Shown piece after piece: positions 48,617 to 55,957 of a stretch of 64,000 nucleotides of DNA. The translations under genes and the position numbers were made by a program. The DNA is from CBDBLK01 sp965215445 (GTDB lineage Bacteria > Bdellovibrionota > Bacteriovoracia > Bacteriovoracales > Bacteriovoracaceae): NCBI GenBank assembly GCA_965215445.1, contig CBDCDT010000002.1, positions 1,612,001 to 1,676,000 of the forward strand, read 5' to 3'. Below the pieces are notes generated by a model that saw nothing but the letters and a program-made list of their open reading frames with translations, made no database searches and was not told the DNA's origin. Position 1 is the first letter of the stretch. Each line of letters opens with the position of its first letter.

Positions 48617-50596
48617 ATGATGGGAACGTTAAAAAGAAGTGGACTGGCAGTGTTGGCCATATCCTTATTGGTGAGTTGTATGCCTGGCGAAAAAGTGCGC
48701 GGGCGTCTGTCCCCCAATTCTCAAAGTGCTCAATCTCTGCCCGAGGAAACGGGGGAGCAGGGGCGCAAACCCCACGGAAGCTTGGGTGCCGGCAAGGGAA
48801 ATGGAAGCATTGGCAATGCCACCGATCAGATCATCCTCAAGGGCAGACAGGAAATTCGCCACATCGTTGATCCTTTTGATGGGAGTTATAAAACCAAGGT
48901 GACCATCCCCAAAAATTACCGGGGCCTGCTCTACCTTTCGGGCATCAATATCATTTCTCTGGCCGACAAGCGGGTGAGCGTGCGCTTTCGCTTCGGGCGC
49001 GAAAGGCAGGAAGTGATCGTTCCCGCCTCCATCGGCAGGGCGCCGGGTATCACGCCTTCCACCGACATTCAGGTTTTAATTTTGGATTTGGAAAAAAGGC
49101 CTTTTGAACAGTTGCGCCTGTTTTACGACCTCTTCGATTACAGTGACTACGACAGTAACAATAATCAGATCGAATTTGATGCCAACGATGAAATTAAGGA
49201 ACCAGAAAGCGATCCGCGGGCGGCGGGGCTTTATTGCCGTGGACTTCGTTTGGAGGACGATCCCACTTTTTCTTTTTCCTCGAACAACGACCGTTGCGAG
49301 CAGGCGGGTGAGCGTTGCCTCTACGCCTACGCCAAGGTGGTGGATTCGGGCCTTTACGACATTAGTGGAAGCAATGCCGTCGCTCTCAATCCTTCGCGGC
49401 CGGCATTGGATTTTGGCAAGCGGGGTTACGCCTATCAAGAGGATGCTGAGCTTTTAAAGCAATGCCTGCCCGACACCAGTCATCGCGCCTCCAATGAAAC
49501 CAGTTTGCAAACCCAGTTTACCGGTTCCAACGTGCAGTATTTAGGTTATGGCCACCGCGCTTTTCAAGGCAATTACGAATACCGCGGCCCCTTCCGCAGT
49601 TTGAATCGTTCGGGGTGGGAAATTGGGGGCCAGGCACTCTTTAGCGACGTGGCGTCGGGGGAGAACGCCAGTGGCCTTTTTCAGTACAAATTGGATGGCA
49701 CGCCGGTCGCCACGGCAGCAGACCCCAATCGCGAAGCAGAGGGGGGGATGAAGTCTTTTCTGTTTCCCCGCGCCGGCACCATGAAACTCAAGGGCCGGGT
49801 GGATTATATGGGGTTTTCCTACTTACCCGATCCGTTGGGTTTTAACCATTCCGGTGCCGTTCGATCGGTGAAAAGAACTGTCGCCTCCGGCGAAAGTGAA
49901 TTTATCGACGGTTGTAATGTGCGGATATTGCAGCGCGATTCGGATTCCCTGGAGAGCATTTCCTCTTGTACGGTTTCGGCCAGTATCGACCTGGTTTACG
50001 AGGATGAAAACGGCGTGCAGAGAACTTTAACCAGTGCCAAAAATGTCAAGTTGCAACTGGTTCGCCCCAGTTTAAAGGACTTCCGCGATCGCGAAGTGCT
50101 CTATACAGCACTGAAAAACTGTGCCAACGGGCAGGCCTGCGGGGCGGGGGAATGTTGTTTTAACGGTCGTTGCTGGGGCCGGGAATTGGTGTCCCAATGT
50201 TTGGAAGACATTCCCGGACAGGGCCGTCTTCCAGTGGGCAGTTCGTGCAGCAGTGATTTTGAGTGTTCCAGTTTGTGTTGTTCGGCGGGAACCCGGGTGT
50301 GCACCGTTCACCAACCGGACGAGGACGTGTTGTGTTCCAAACCCGCCGGCCAGTCTTGCATCACCAAAAACTTTTGCGCTCGGGAATACGTTCCCACCTG
50401 TTTTGTGGTACAAACCGGCACCAGCGTGCGCGGCAAGCGAACCTGCGCCTTGAGGTGCTACCACGTTCCGACTTTGGGTGAGTGCGAAGACGGACTTTGC
50501 CGTCCCCCGGCGATTCCCCGAGTTCCCGACTTCGATCCCGAATCCGACGAGGCCTGTGACGAGGCGATTCCTCCGCCCACCCAGTTCGATCTTTAG
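48617..50596 (+). CDS. Large lipoprotein with cysteine-rich C-terminus
   Basis: A 659-residue lipoprotein from ATG 48617, with lipobox AISLLVSCMPGE and a Gln/Gly-rich linker. The body is mostly beta with acidic stretches (FDYSDYDSNNNQIEFDANDEIKEPESD, EF-hand-like in composition but not in pattern). The last ~150 residues have about 20 Cys in EGF- or notch-like spacing (CANGQACGAGECCFNGRC, SSCSSDFECSSLCCSAG). Similar in architecture to the lipoprotein at 9897. Function unknown; probably outer-surface. Confidence 0.85.
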   Translation: MMGTLKRSGLAVLAISLLVSCMPGEKVRGRLSPNSQSAQSLPEETGEQGRKPHGSLGAGKGNGSIGNATDQIILKGRQEIRHIVDPFDGSYKTKVTIPKNYRGLLYLSGINIISLADKRVSVRFRFGRERQEVIVPASIGRAPGITPSTDIQVLILDLEKRPFEQLRLFYDLFDYSDYDSNNNQIEFDANDEIKEPESDPRAAGLYCRGLRLEDDPTFSFSSNNDRCEQAGERCLYAYAKVVDSGLYDISGSNAVALNPSRPALDFGKRGYAYQEDAELLKQCLPDTSHRASNETSLQTQFTGSNVQYLGYGHRAFQGNYEYRGPFRSLNRSGWEIGGQALFSDVASGENASGLFQYKLDGTPVATAADPNREAEGGMKSFLFPRAGTMKLKGRVDYMGFSYLPDPLGFNHSGAVRSVKRTVASGESEFIDGCNVRILQRDSDSLESISSCTVSASIDLVYEDENGVQRTLTSAKNVKLQLVRPSLKDFRDREVLYTALKNCANGQACGAGECCFNGRCWGRELVSQCLEDIPGQGRLPVGSSCSSDFECSSLCCSAGTRVCTVHQPDEDVLCSKPAGQSCITKNFCAREYVPTCFVVQTGTSVRGKRTCALRCYHVPTLGECEDGLCRPPAIPRVPDFDPESDEACDEAIPPPTQFDL

Positions 50597-50763
50597 GGCG
50601 CAAAGACCGATTATAACAGTTTTAAACCTCTATTCTTGAACTTTTTTGGGAGTCCCAAGATAATGGGGAGTCCAGTTAAAAAAATTTAAGTGGAATTTTG
50701 TTTTGGCCGATTAGAGACTAGGAAGAGATTTGACCAAAAAAACATTCAACGGAGTAAAACACT
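50597..50763. promoter_or_regulatory. Intergenic region with tandem GGGAGTCC sites
   Basis: Two copies of GGGAGTCC lie 18 bases apart (50648-50655 and 50666-50673), the first within a palindrome TTGGGAGTCCCAA. The gap otherwise shows an AT-rich stretch and a weak ribosome site (CGGAG) before ATG 50764. It could be an operator pair for the lipoprotein downstream. Confidence 0.3.
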
Positions 50764-52452
50764 ATGAAAACGACAAAAACGGCCATCACCACTTTCACCT
50801 TTATTGTTTGCAGTACCTTCCTGATTTCCTGCGGAGGCGAGCGAAAGGGGGGCACCAGTACGCTGGTTTTGAAATCCCTGGGCCTTGCGGCCGGCAAAGG
50901 TGGGGGAGGGGCGGTAGTCTACGCCCGCCGCCGGGAAAATGGTCAAACCTTGGTCATTCCCTTTGAAGAGGGGGCCGATGCGGAAAGTGTGGAACTCACA
51001 CTGGATAATGGCAATTGGGACTTTAGTGCTGCGGTGTGGAATGGCAGCGAACCCATGCAGGGAGCATTGGAATGTGCCAGCGACAGCGTCAACCTCCAAG
51101 GCCTTGGCGATGTCGAGGTGGATTTAACTCTCGATGAGGCCAATTGCCAGACTGCTCAAGTGCAAGACACGCAACTCGAATTGGCGGTTTGCCGTTTGAA
51201 CGGCAACACATTGCCGAGTGGTTCTTTCGACGGCAACTACTTGGCCAGCAATTGCTTGAGTAAAAGTTTTGCGGGTTCGTATCGGGTGAGGGTCGAAACC
51301 AATTCCATTCACGGAAGAGATTTGATTTCCGAATGTATTCAGCACTCGAATCCCAACACGCTTATCAGCAGTTCCAATGTGCGTTTGCCCGTCAATTTAC
51401 GCTGGGACAATCAAATCAAGGTCGAGGTTTTTGGAACGGGTGATTGCGATGCCACCAATTCTGACGCGCAAAGGGTAACCTATTCGCTTGGTTCGGGACA
51501 AAATATTTTTGAAGGCAGGTTGGTTGCCGACACCGCCAATAATGCTTTGAGTGTGGTGATGCTTTCCCCGTGTCCTGCCGGTTATATTTACGTCGCCGGG
51601 GATGATGCTTTGGGCACCAGTGCTTTTTGTGTCATGCAACACGAAGCGCGCAAGAATAACAACGACGAACCCACCTCCGTTGATAGCAGCCGTGGTGATG
51701 CTCCCTGGACGATGGACAGTTTGGAGTTGGATACCTTTGATGATGCTCTTACAAAATGTGCTGATTTAAATGGCCAACCCCCTTTGGATCCATCCCTGTG
51801 GGGAGGGGATTACAGTTTGGTTACCAACGCACAGTGGGTGACGATGATGGGTAATATTGCTTCGCTTTCCGATAATATCCATAATAATAGTAGCTTGCTT
51901 GTCGGGTACAGTGATGACGAGTCCAGTGCACTTGACACTATCGACCCATCAAGTAACGAGGGTAGTGACAGCGAAAAACGGACTTTCAAACTCGCCACCG
52001 GCGGGATTGTCTGGGACTTGGCCGGCAACCTCGCCGAGTGGGTCGCCTGGGATAAGGAAAACGGCCCCTTTCCCAGCTTGGATGCGACATTGCCCGACGG
52101 GAGTAACGTACCGGATTGTGCTTCATTTTGGGTAGGATTTAGTGGATTTCGGGATACGCAGAATGGAGGTGTCGATCCCAACACAATTCCTCCAGGGTAT
52201 GAAGACTACTCTTTTGCTCCCCCCAATTATTACGATGGCAGCACGGGATTAAGTTTTACTAGCGGAGGGTGGGGCCAGTGGTGCCAGGATGGCGGAGGTC
52301 TTTACGCATTGCGCGGAGGAGACTTTGACGATGAGGACGATGAGGGAGGCGATACCAGTGCCCACGGTTTGGGCCAGCTCATTTTGACCGATAGAGATCA
52401 ATCGGGCGAGGATAGCGTTGGTTTTCGCTGCGTGTATAATCTGCCTTTTTAA
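50764..52452 (+). CDS. Lipoprotein with C-terminal SUMF1/FGE-like domain
   Basis: A 562-residue lipoprotein (TFIVCSTFLISCGGERK; acylated Cys ~23). Residues ~30-280 are a beta-rich region. From about residue 300, after APWTMDSLELDTFDDALTKCADLNG, come NAQWVTMMGNIA, GGIVWDLAGNLAEWV, ALRGGDFDD and VGFRCVYN. These match the A...C, (T/N)-E-A-E-W, (G-N-V-W-E-W), RGGS and GFR landmarks of the formylglycine-generating-enzyme fold. The two catalytic Cys of true FGE are not apparent, so a binding or structural use of the fold is likelier than sulfatase activation. Confidence 0.82.
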   Translation: MKTTKTAITTFTFIVCSTFLISCGGERKGGTSTLVLKSLGLAAGKGGGGAVVYARRRENGQTLVIPFEEGADAESVELTLDNGNWDFSAAVWNGSEPMQGALECASDSVNLQGLGDVEVDLTLDEANCQTAQVQDTQLELAVCRLNGNTLPSGSFDGNYLASNCLSKSFAGSYRVRVETNSIHGRDLISECIQHSNPNTLISSSNVRLPVNLRWDNQIKVEVFGTGDCDATNSDAQRVTYSLGSGQNIFEGRLVADTANNALSVVMLSPCPAGYIYVAGDDALGTSAFCVMQHEARKNNNDEPTSVDSSRGDAPWTMDSLELDTFDDALTKCADLNGQPPLDPSLWGGDYSLVTNAQWVTMMGNIASLSDNIHNNSSLLVGYSDDESSALDTIDPSSNEGSDSEKRTFKLATGGIVWDLAGNLAEWVAWDKENGPFPSLDATLPDGSNVPDCASFWVGFSGFRDTQNGGVDPNTIPPGYEDYSFAPPNYYDGSTGLSFTSGGWGQWCQDGGGLYALRGGDFDDEDDEGGDTSAHGLGQLILTDRDQSGEDSVGFRCVYNLPF

Positions 52453-52494
52453 GTCAAACTTGACATCTCGTTGGGCCGGTTTTATAAACGCGGC

Positions 52495-53046
52495 ATGGCA
52501 AAAACGAGATATTTTTTCCTCTCCTTTTTCCTCCTTATTGGCAGTGTCTTTGCGGACACCAGTTCGCCTCGCCAGTTTGAACCTTTGATTGAGGAAGAGT
52601 CATGGCAAAAAGAGGAAGACCTTTCCGTCGCCCCTTTCAAACTTCCCTCCCAAGAACCCATGCAAATGGCGGCCATTCCCGTGCCTTTTTTCGTGGCCGT
52701 TGGGTTGCTGAGTTTGGGTTGTGCCGTGGGTGCCCACCAGTCCGCGACTGAAAATGCAAATGCACTCCTGGAGGAGGAGGCCCAGATCGAAGCAGGGGAA
52801 GAAGAGATAGAGCAGGAAAAACACCCCGAGAAATGGTTTCACTTTGCCCATGGGGCACAGTTTTTCTCGTCAACGGCGGCCGGCATTTTAGGTTTTAATA
52901 TGGTTGTTCAAAGCGGTGTCGCCTTGGAGAGCGCTCTGGCCACCTTTGGATTTCTAGGTCTTGGTGCGGCCTTGACTGTTACTGGTACTGCTTCGGGCTG
53001 CTATATGCTGCAAAACCGTACCTACGAAAGGCGGGATTCCCCGTAG
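52495..53046 (+). CDS. Exported membrane protein, unknown function
   Basis: A 183-residue protein with a signal peptide (YFFLSFFLLIGSVFAD), an acidic N-terminus, a first hydrophobic helix (IPVPFFVAVGLLSLGCAVGA), a charged Glu-rich linker, and a C-terminal hairpin of two helices (FFSSTAAGILGFNMVV, LATFGFLGLGAALTVTGTASGCYML). Layout resembles the exported family at 21124/41790 (signal plus helix hairpin) but the sequence motifs (YYLE, AC, DFLN) are missing. ATG 52495 is preferred over 52471. Confidence 0.75.
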   Translation: MAKTRYFFLSFFLLIGSVFADTSSPRQFEPLIEEESWQKEEDLSVAPFKLPSQEPMQMAAIPVPFFVAVGLLSLGCAVGAHQSATENANALLEEEAQIEAGEEEIEQEKHPEKWFHFAHGAQFFSSTAAGILGFNMVVQSGVALESALATFGFLGLGAALTVTGTASGCYMLQNRTYERRDSP

Positions 53047-53060
53047 CTTTTATTTGGTCG

Positions 53061-53390
53061 CTACTCCTGTTCCCGATCGACCAAAACCCCTGAAATTTGG
53101 CCTTTTTTGGTTTGGCCTTCTTCCTGTCCTTTGCTCAAATTTTCTTGTTTTTGGGTTTGGCGATAGAGTTTGATGACTTCTAATTGCTTGAGTTTGTCCA
53201 GGGCACCTTTCATCTTTTTTTGTACTTGCCCGGCAAAATCCGGCCCGCGCTTGCGAGAGATCGCCTCTTTGCGTTTGGGCAGGCGTTTTTCTTTGAGAAA
53301 ATCCTTGTCCATTTCGGCAAATTTTTCAGACCACTGATCCAAAAGTGCTCGGCAGTGTTCCTTGCAGATGAAAGCTTCGAGATTGTCCAT
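53061..53390 (-). CDS. Small basic helical protein
   Basis: A 109-residue protein starting MDNLEAFICKEHCRALLDQWSEKFAEMDKDF, then a Lys/Gln-rich coiled-coil-like middle (KKMKGALDKLKQLEVIKLY) and polar tail. The two N-terminal Cys (C-x3-C) and the rest have no recognised domain. Lies 30 bases after prmC on the same strand and may be the last gene of the prfA-prmC unit. Confidence 0.6.
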   Translation of the reverse strand: MDNLEAFICKEHCRALLDQWSEKFAEMDKDFLKEKRLPKRKEAISRKRGPDFAGQVQKKMKGALDKLKQLEVIKLYRQTQKQENLSKGQEEGQTKKGQISGVLVDREQE

Positions 53391-53420
53391 GAAAAGCGTA
53401 TCGGAGGTTTTGCAGAAAAC

Positions 53421-54236
53421 TTAAGGTTTTGTGGCGTGGAGAAAGCGGTTTTGCCGGTTATAATCGGGATGGAGTGAAACGCTTTTGAATCCCGAGGACT
53501 CGGCCAGGTCTGCCAGTAGAGGCAGGTGCTCCTCGTCTCCTTCCATGAAAAATTCCCCGCTTGCATAAAGTGTTTTGAGAGTTTCTCCAAAAAATTCACG
53601 AAACCAGCAAAAATAAGTTTTATCATCGAGGAAGAGTGCTTGCCGGGGTTCGTATTGCAGTACTTGAGGGTGAACTTTGCTTTTGCCGGCGCGCTTTTTG
53701 ATATAGGGCGGGTTGGAGACAATCAGGTGTTGTTTTTCGCCATTCAAAGGAGTGAGGCGGTCGCCTTTTAAAAAGCAAATGTGGGTTTGCTGGTGCATGC
53801 TCTTCTTTAGGAGGGAATGATTTTGCCGTGCCATGTTTAAGGCCTCCTCCGAAATATCTATGGCACAGGCATCTACGGCAAAAGGAAGTTCGCGGCACAA
53901 GGAGAGCACGATCGCCCCGAGTCCGCATCCCACGTCGCAGACTTTGAGGTTTGAAGTTTTACGCCATTTTACCCGGCAAAGTTTGACCGCTTTTTCCACC
54001 AGAATTTCGGTTTCAAAGCGGGGGATGAAGACACCACGGGAAATGGCAAATTCGGATTTGTAAAAATAGGCCTTGCCGGTGATATATTCCAGCGGGACAC
54101 CTCCTCGAACTTGCTTGAAGAAATTTGCTCGATGGCCAAAGCTTACGGCCTCGCTTTTCAAGCGGGCCAGGGTTAGACCGGGGTAATTGTTTTGCAAAAG
54201 TTGGCGGTTTTCGTGCCAAAAGGCCGTTACGTTCAT
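53421..54236 (-). CDS. prmC: Peptide chain release factor N5-glutamine methyltransferase
   Basis: Methylates the Gln of the GGQ motif in release factors, here the adjacent RF1. The 271-residue protein has VPLEYITGKAYFYKSEFAISRGVFIPRFETEILVE, the SAM loop CDVGCGLGAIVLSL and the catalytic NPPY (HLIVSNPPYIKKRAG). It overlaps prfA by four bases, the normal prfA-prmC order. Confidence 0.93.
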   Translation of the reverse strand: MNVTAFWHENRQLLQNNYPGLTLARLKSEAVSFGHRANFFKQVRGGVPLEYITGKAYFYKSEFAISRGVFIPRFETEILVEKAVKLCRVKWRKTSNLKVCDVGCGLGAIVLSLCRELPFAVDACAIDISEEALNMARQNHSLLKKSMHQQTHICFLKGDRLTPLNGEKQHLIVSNPPYIKKRAGKSKVHPQVLQYEPRQALFLDDKTYFCWFREFFGETLKTLYASGEFFMEGDEEHLPLLADLAESSGFKSVSLHPDYNRQNRFLHATKP

Positions 54237-55303
54237 GATTCCATTTGGCCTTTCAACAATTCCGCCTGGTTATGAGTGATCAGCGCATCTGTAATTTCGC
54301 TCATATCTCCCTCCAAAATTTTGTCGAGAGAGTACAACGTCAGCCCGATCCGGTGGTCGGTGACTCGGCCCTGGGGATAGTTATAAGTTCTGATCCTCTC
54401 CGAGCGGTCGCCTGTTCCCACCAGGCCTTTGCGGGTGGCGGCCTCCTGTTCGCGCTGGGTTTGAACCATCCAATTGTAGATGCGGTTGCGCAAAATACTG
54501 AGTGCTTTTTCTTTGTTTTTGACTTGGCTGCGTTCGTCCTGGCAGGCCACCACGATATTGGTGGGAAGATGAGTGGCCCGCACGGCGGAATCGGTGGTGT
54601 TGACCGATTGGCCTCCGGCCCCGGATGAGCGGTAAACGTCAATGCGCACTTCATTCATATCTAATTGAAAATCGACTTCATCCGCCTCGGGGAGAACCGC
54701 CACGGTAATCGTCGAGGTGTGGATACGGCCTTGGGATTCAGTTTTGGGAACCCGTTGAACTCGGTGGACTCCCGATTCATATTTTAATTTGGAATAAACT
54801 TTATCTCCAGAAACCGAGAAGATAACTTCTTTAATCCCTTCGTCGCTTTCGGAAAGTGAGATCATTTCGCTGGTTAGCTTTAAGTTTCGGCAGTAGTTTT
54901 GATACATTTTCAAAACTTCTCCGACAAACAGCGAGGCCTCGTCTCCCCCCGCTCCGGCCCTGATCTCCACCATGACGTTTTTTTCATCCAAGGGGTCTTT
55001 GGGAAGCAAGAGAATTTTTAAGGCCTGTTCCAATTCGGGAATTTTTGCCTCCATTTCGGCCAGCTCTTCTTTGGCCATTTCGCGCATATCTTCGTCTTTC
55101 TCCTGGGCCAAAATGTTTTTGGCCTCTTGCATATTTTCTTGCACGTCTTTGTAAGTTTTATAAGTTTTGACCAACTCTTCCAGGTGGGCATGCTCTTTGG
55201 CCACCACCTGATAGTCTTTTTGGCGTTGGTAGAGAGTTGGATCATTCATTTTTTCGGTCAATTCGTCAAAGCGAGTCAAAACCTCTTCAAGTTTTTCAAA
55301 CAT
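54233..55303 (-). CDS. prfA: Peptide chain release factor 1
   Basis: Reads UAA and UAG stops. The 356-residue protein has the N-terminal coiled coil, ...EIRAGAGGDEASLFVGEVLKMY, the GGQ peptidyl-tRNA hydrolysis loop in SSGAGGQSVNTTDSAVRATH and C-terminal KNKEKALSILRNRIY, QGRVTDHRIGLTLYSLDKIL. The anticodon-like PxT stop-codon motif is present as RVPKTESQGRIHTST. Overlaps prmC. Confidence 0.96.
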   Translation of the reverse strand: MFEKLEEVLTRFDELTEKMNDPTLYQRQKDYQVVAKEHAHLEELVKTYKTYKDVQENMQEAKNILAQEKDEDMREMAKEELAEMEAKIPELEQALKILLLPKDPLDEKNVMVEIRAGAGGDEASLFVGEVLKMYQNYCRNLKLTSEMISLSESDEGIKEVIFSVSGDKVYSKLKYESGVHRVQRVPKTESQGRIHTSTITVAVLPEADEVDFQLDMNEVRIDVYRSSGAGGQSVNTTDSAVRATHLPTNIVVACQDERSQVKNKEKALSILRNRIYNWMVQTQREQEAATRKGLVGTGDRSERIRTYNYPQGRVTDHRIGLTLYSLDKILEGDMSEITDALITHNQAELLKGQMES

Positions 55304-55363
55304 GAAAGACCCCCCGGAGAGAAGAGAGATGGGAATTTTTTACCTTATATTTTGCAAGATACA

Positions 55364-55399
55364 TAAAAAAATGGCCTCCGACTAGCGGAGGCCATTTTT
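55364..55399 (-). terminator. Rho-independent terminator after the RKTAT-repeat gene
   Basis: ATGGCCTCCG and CGGAGGCCAT form a 10-bp stem around a four-base loop, with A and T runs on both sides, so it can act in either direction. Lies 30 bases past the stop of the minus-strand histone-like gene and separates it from prfA. Confidence 0.85.
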
Positions 55400-55428
55400 A
55401 ACATTTAAGTTAGGCAAAAACGAGCTTC

Positions 55429-55770
55429 TTAAGAGGCCCTTCTACGAGTGGCCGTTTTACGGGTCGCAGTTTTCCTGGTTGCCGTTTTGCGAGTAGCTGC
55501 CTTGCGGGTAGCTGTCTTGCGAGTAGCTGTCTTGCGAGTAGCTGTCTTGCGAGTAGCTGTCTTGCGAGTAGCTGTTTTTCTGGTTGCCGTTTTACGAGTG
55601 GCAGTCTTTCTTCTGGTTGCCGTTTTGCGAGTAGCGGTTTTTTTCCTGGTCGCTGTCTTCTTGCGAGCGCCGGTTTTTCTTCTGGTCGCCGTTTTGCGAG
55701 TAGCAGTCTTTCTCGTCGCAGTTTTTCTGGTTGCGGTCTTTCTGGTAGCAGTCTTTCTTCTTACGGCCAT
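55429..55770 (-). CDS. RKTAT-repeat histone H1-like protein
   Basis: A 113-residue protein built almost entirely of the pentapeptide R-K-T-A-T (about twenty units) with a few variants (RKTGAR, RKKTAT). About 35% of residues are Lys/Arg, as in eukaryotic H1 tails, Bordetella BpH1 and chlamydial Hc2, so it probably binds and compacts DNA. The DNA is a 15-bp tandem repeat with synonymous drift, so copy number may vary. ATG 55770 is set by GAGGAGG seven bases before; an extension to 55791 adds seven acidic residues and no ribosome site. Confidence 0.9.
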   Translation of the reverse strand: MAVRRKTATRKTATRKTATRKTATRKTATRRKTGARKKTATRKKTATRKTATRRKTATRKTATRKTATRKTATRKTATRKTATRKTATRKAATRKTATRKTATRKTATRRRAS

Positions 55771-55957
55771 TGATTCCTCCTCGTTGTTCAATACACCTTA
55801 ACTTTAAGATAATCATAAAAATCTGTTAACGCAAACAAAAAATCGTTTTCTTTTGCATTTATCGTTATTTTTTTGCCATTTTTTTAGATTTTTTTGAAAA
55901 ATGTTTGTTATTTTTCTTTTTTGCTTCGTCAAAAGAAAAAATTTCCACTGCTATTGA
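55771..55957. other. AT-rich intergenic region between clpA and the RKTAT-repeat gene
   Basis: 187 bases, strongly T-rich on the plus strand (A-rich on the minus). It should hold the promoter of the RKTAT-repeat gene and the terminator of clpA, both read on the minus strand. TATGAT-like sequence occurs about 45 bases before the RKTAT-repeat gene, but no convincing -35 is seen. No gene. Confidence 0.5.

Noticed and set aside
55448..55801. 117-codon plus-strand frame over the RKTAT-repeat gene (Val/Ala/Leu repeats)
   Set aside because: It is the mirror of the tandem repeat; the minus frame has the ribosome site and terminator.
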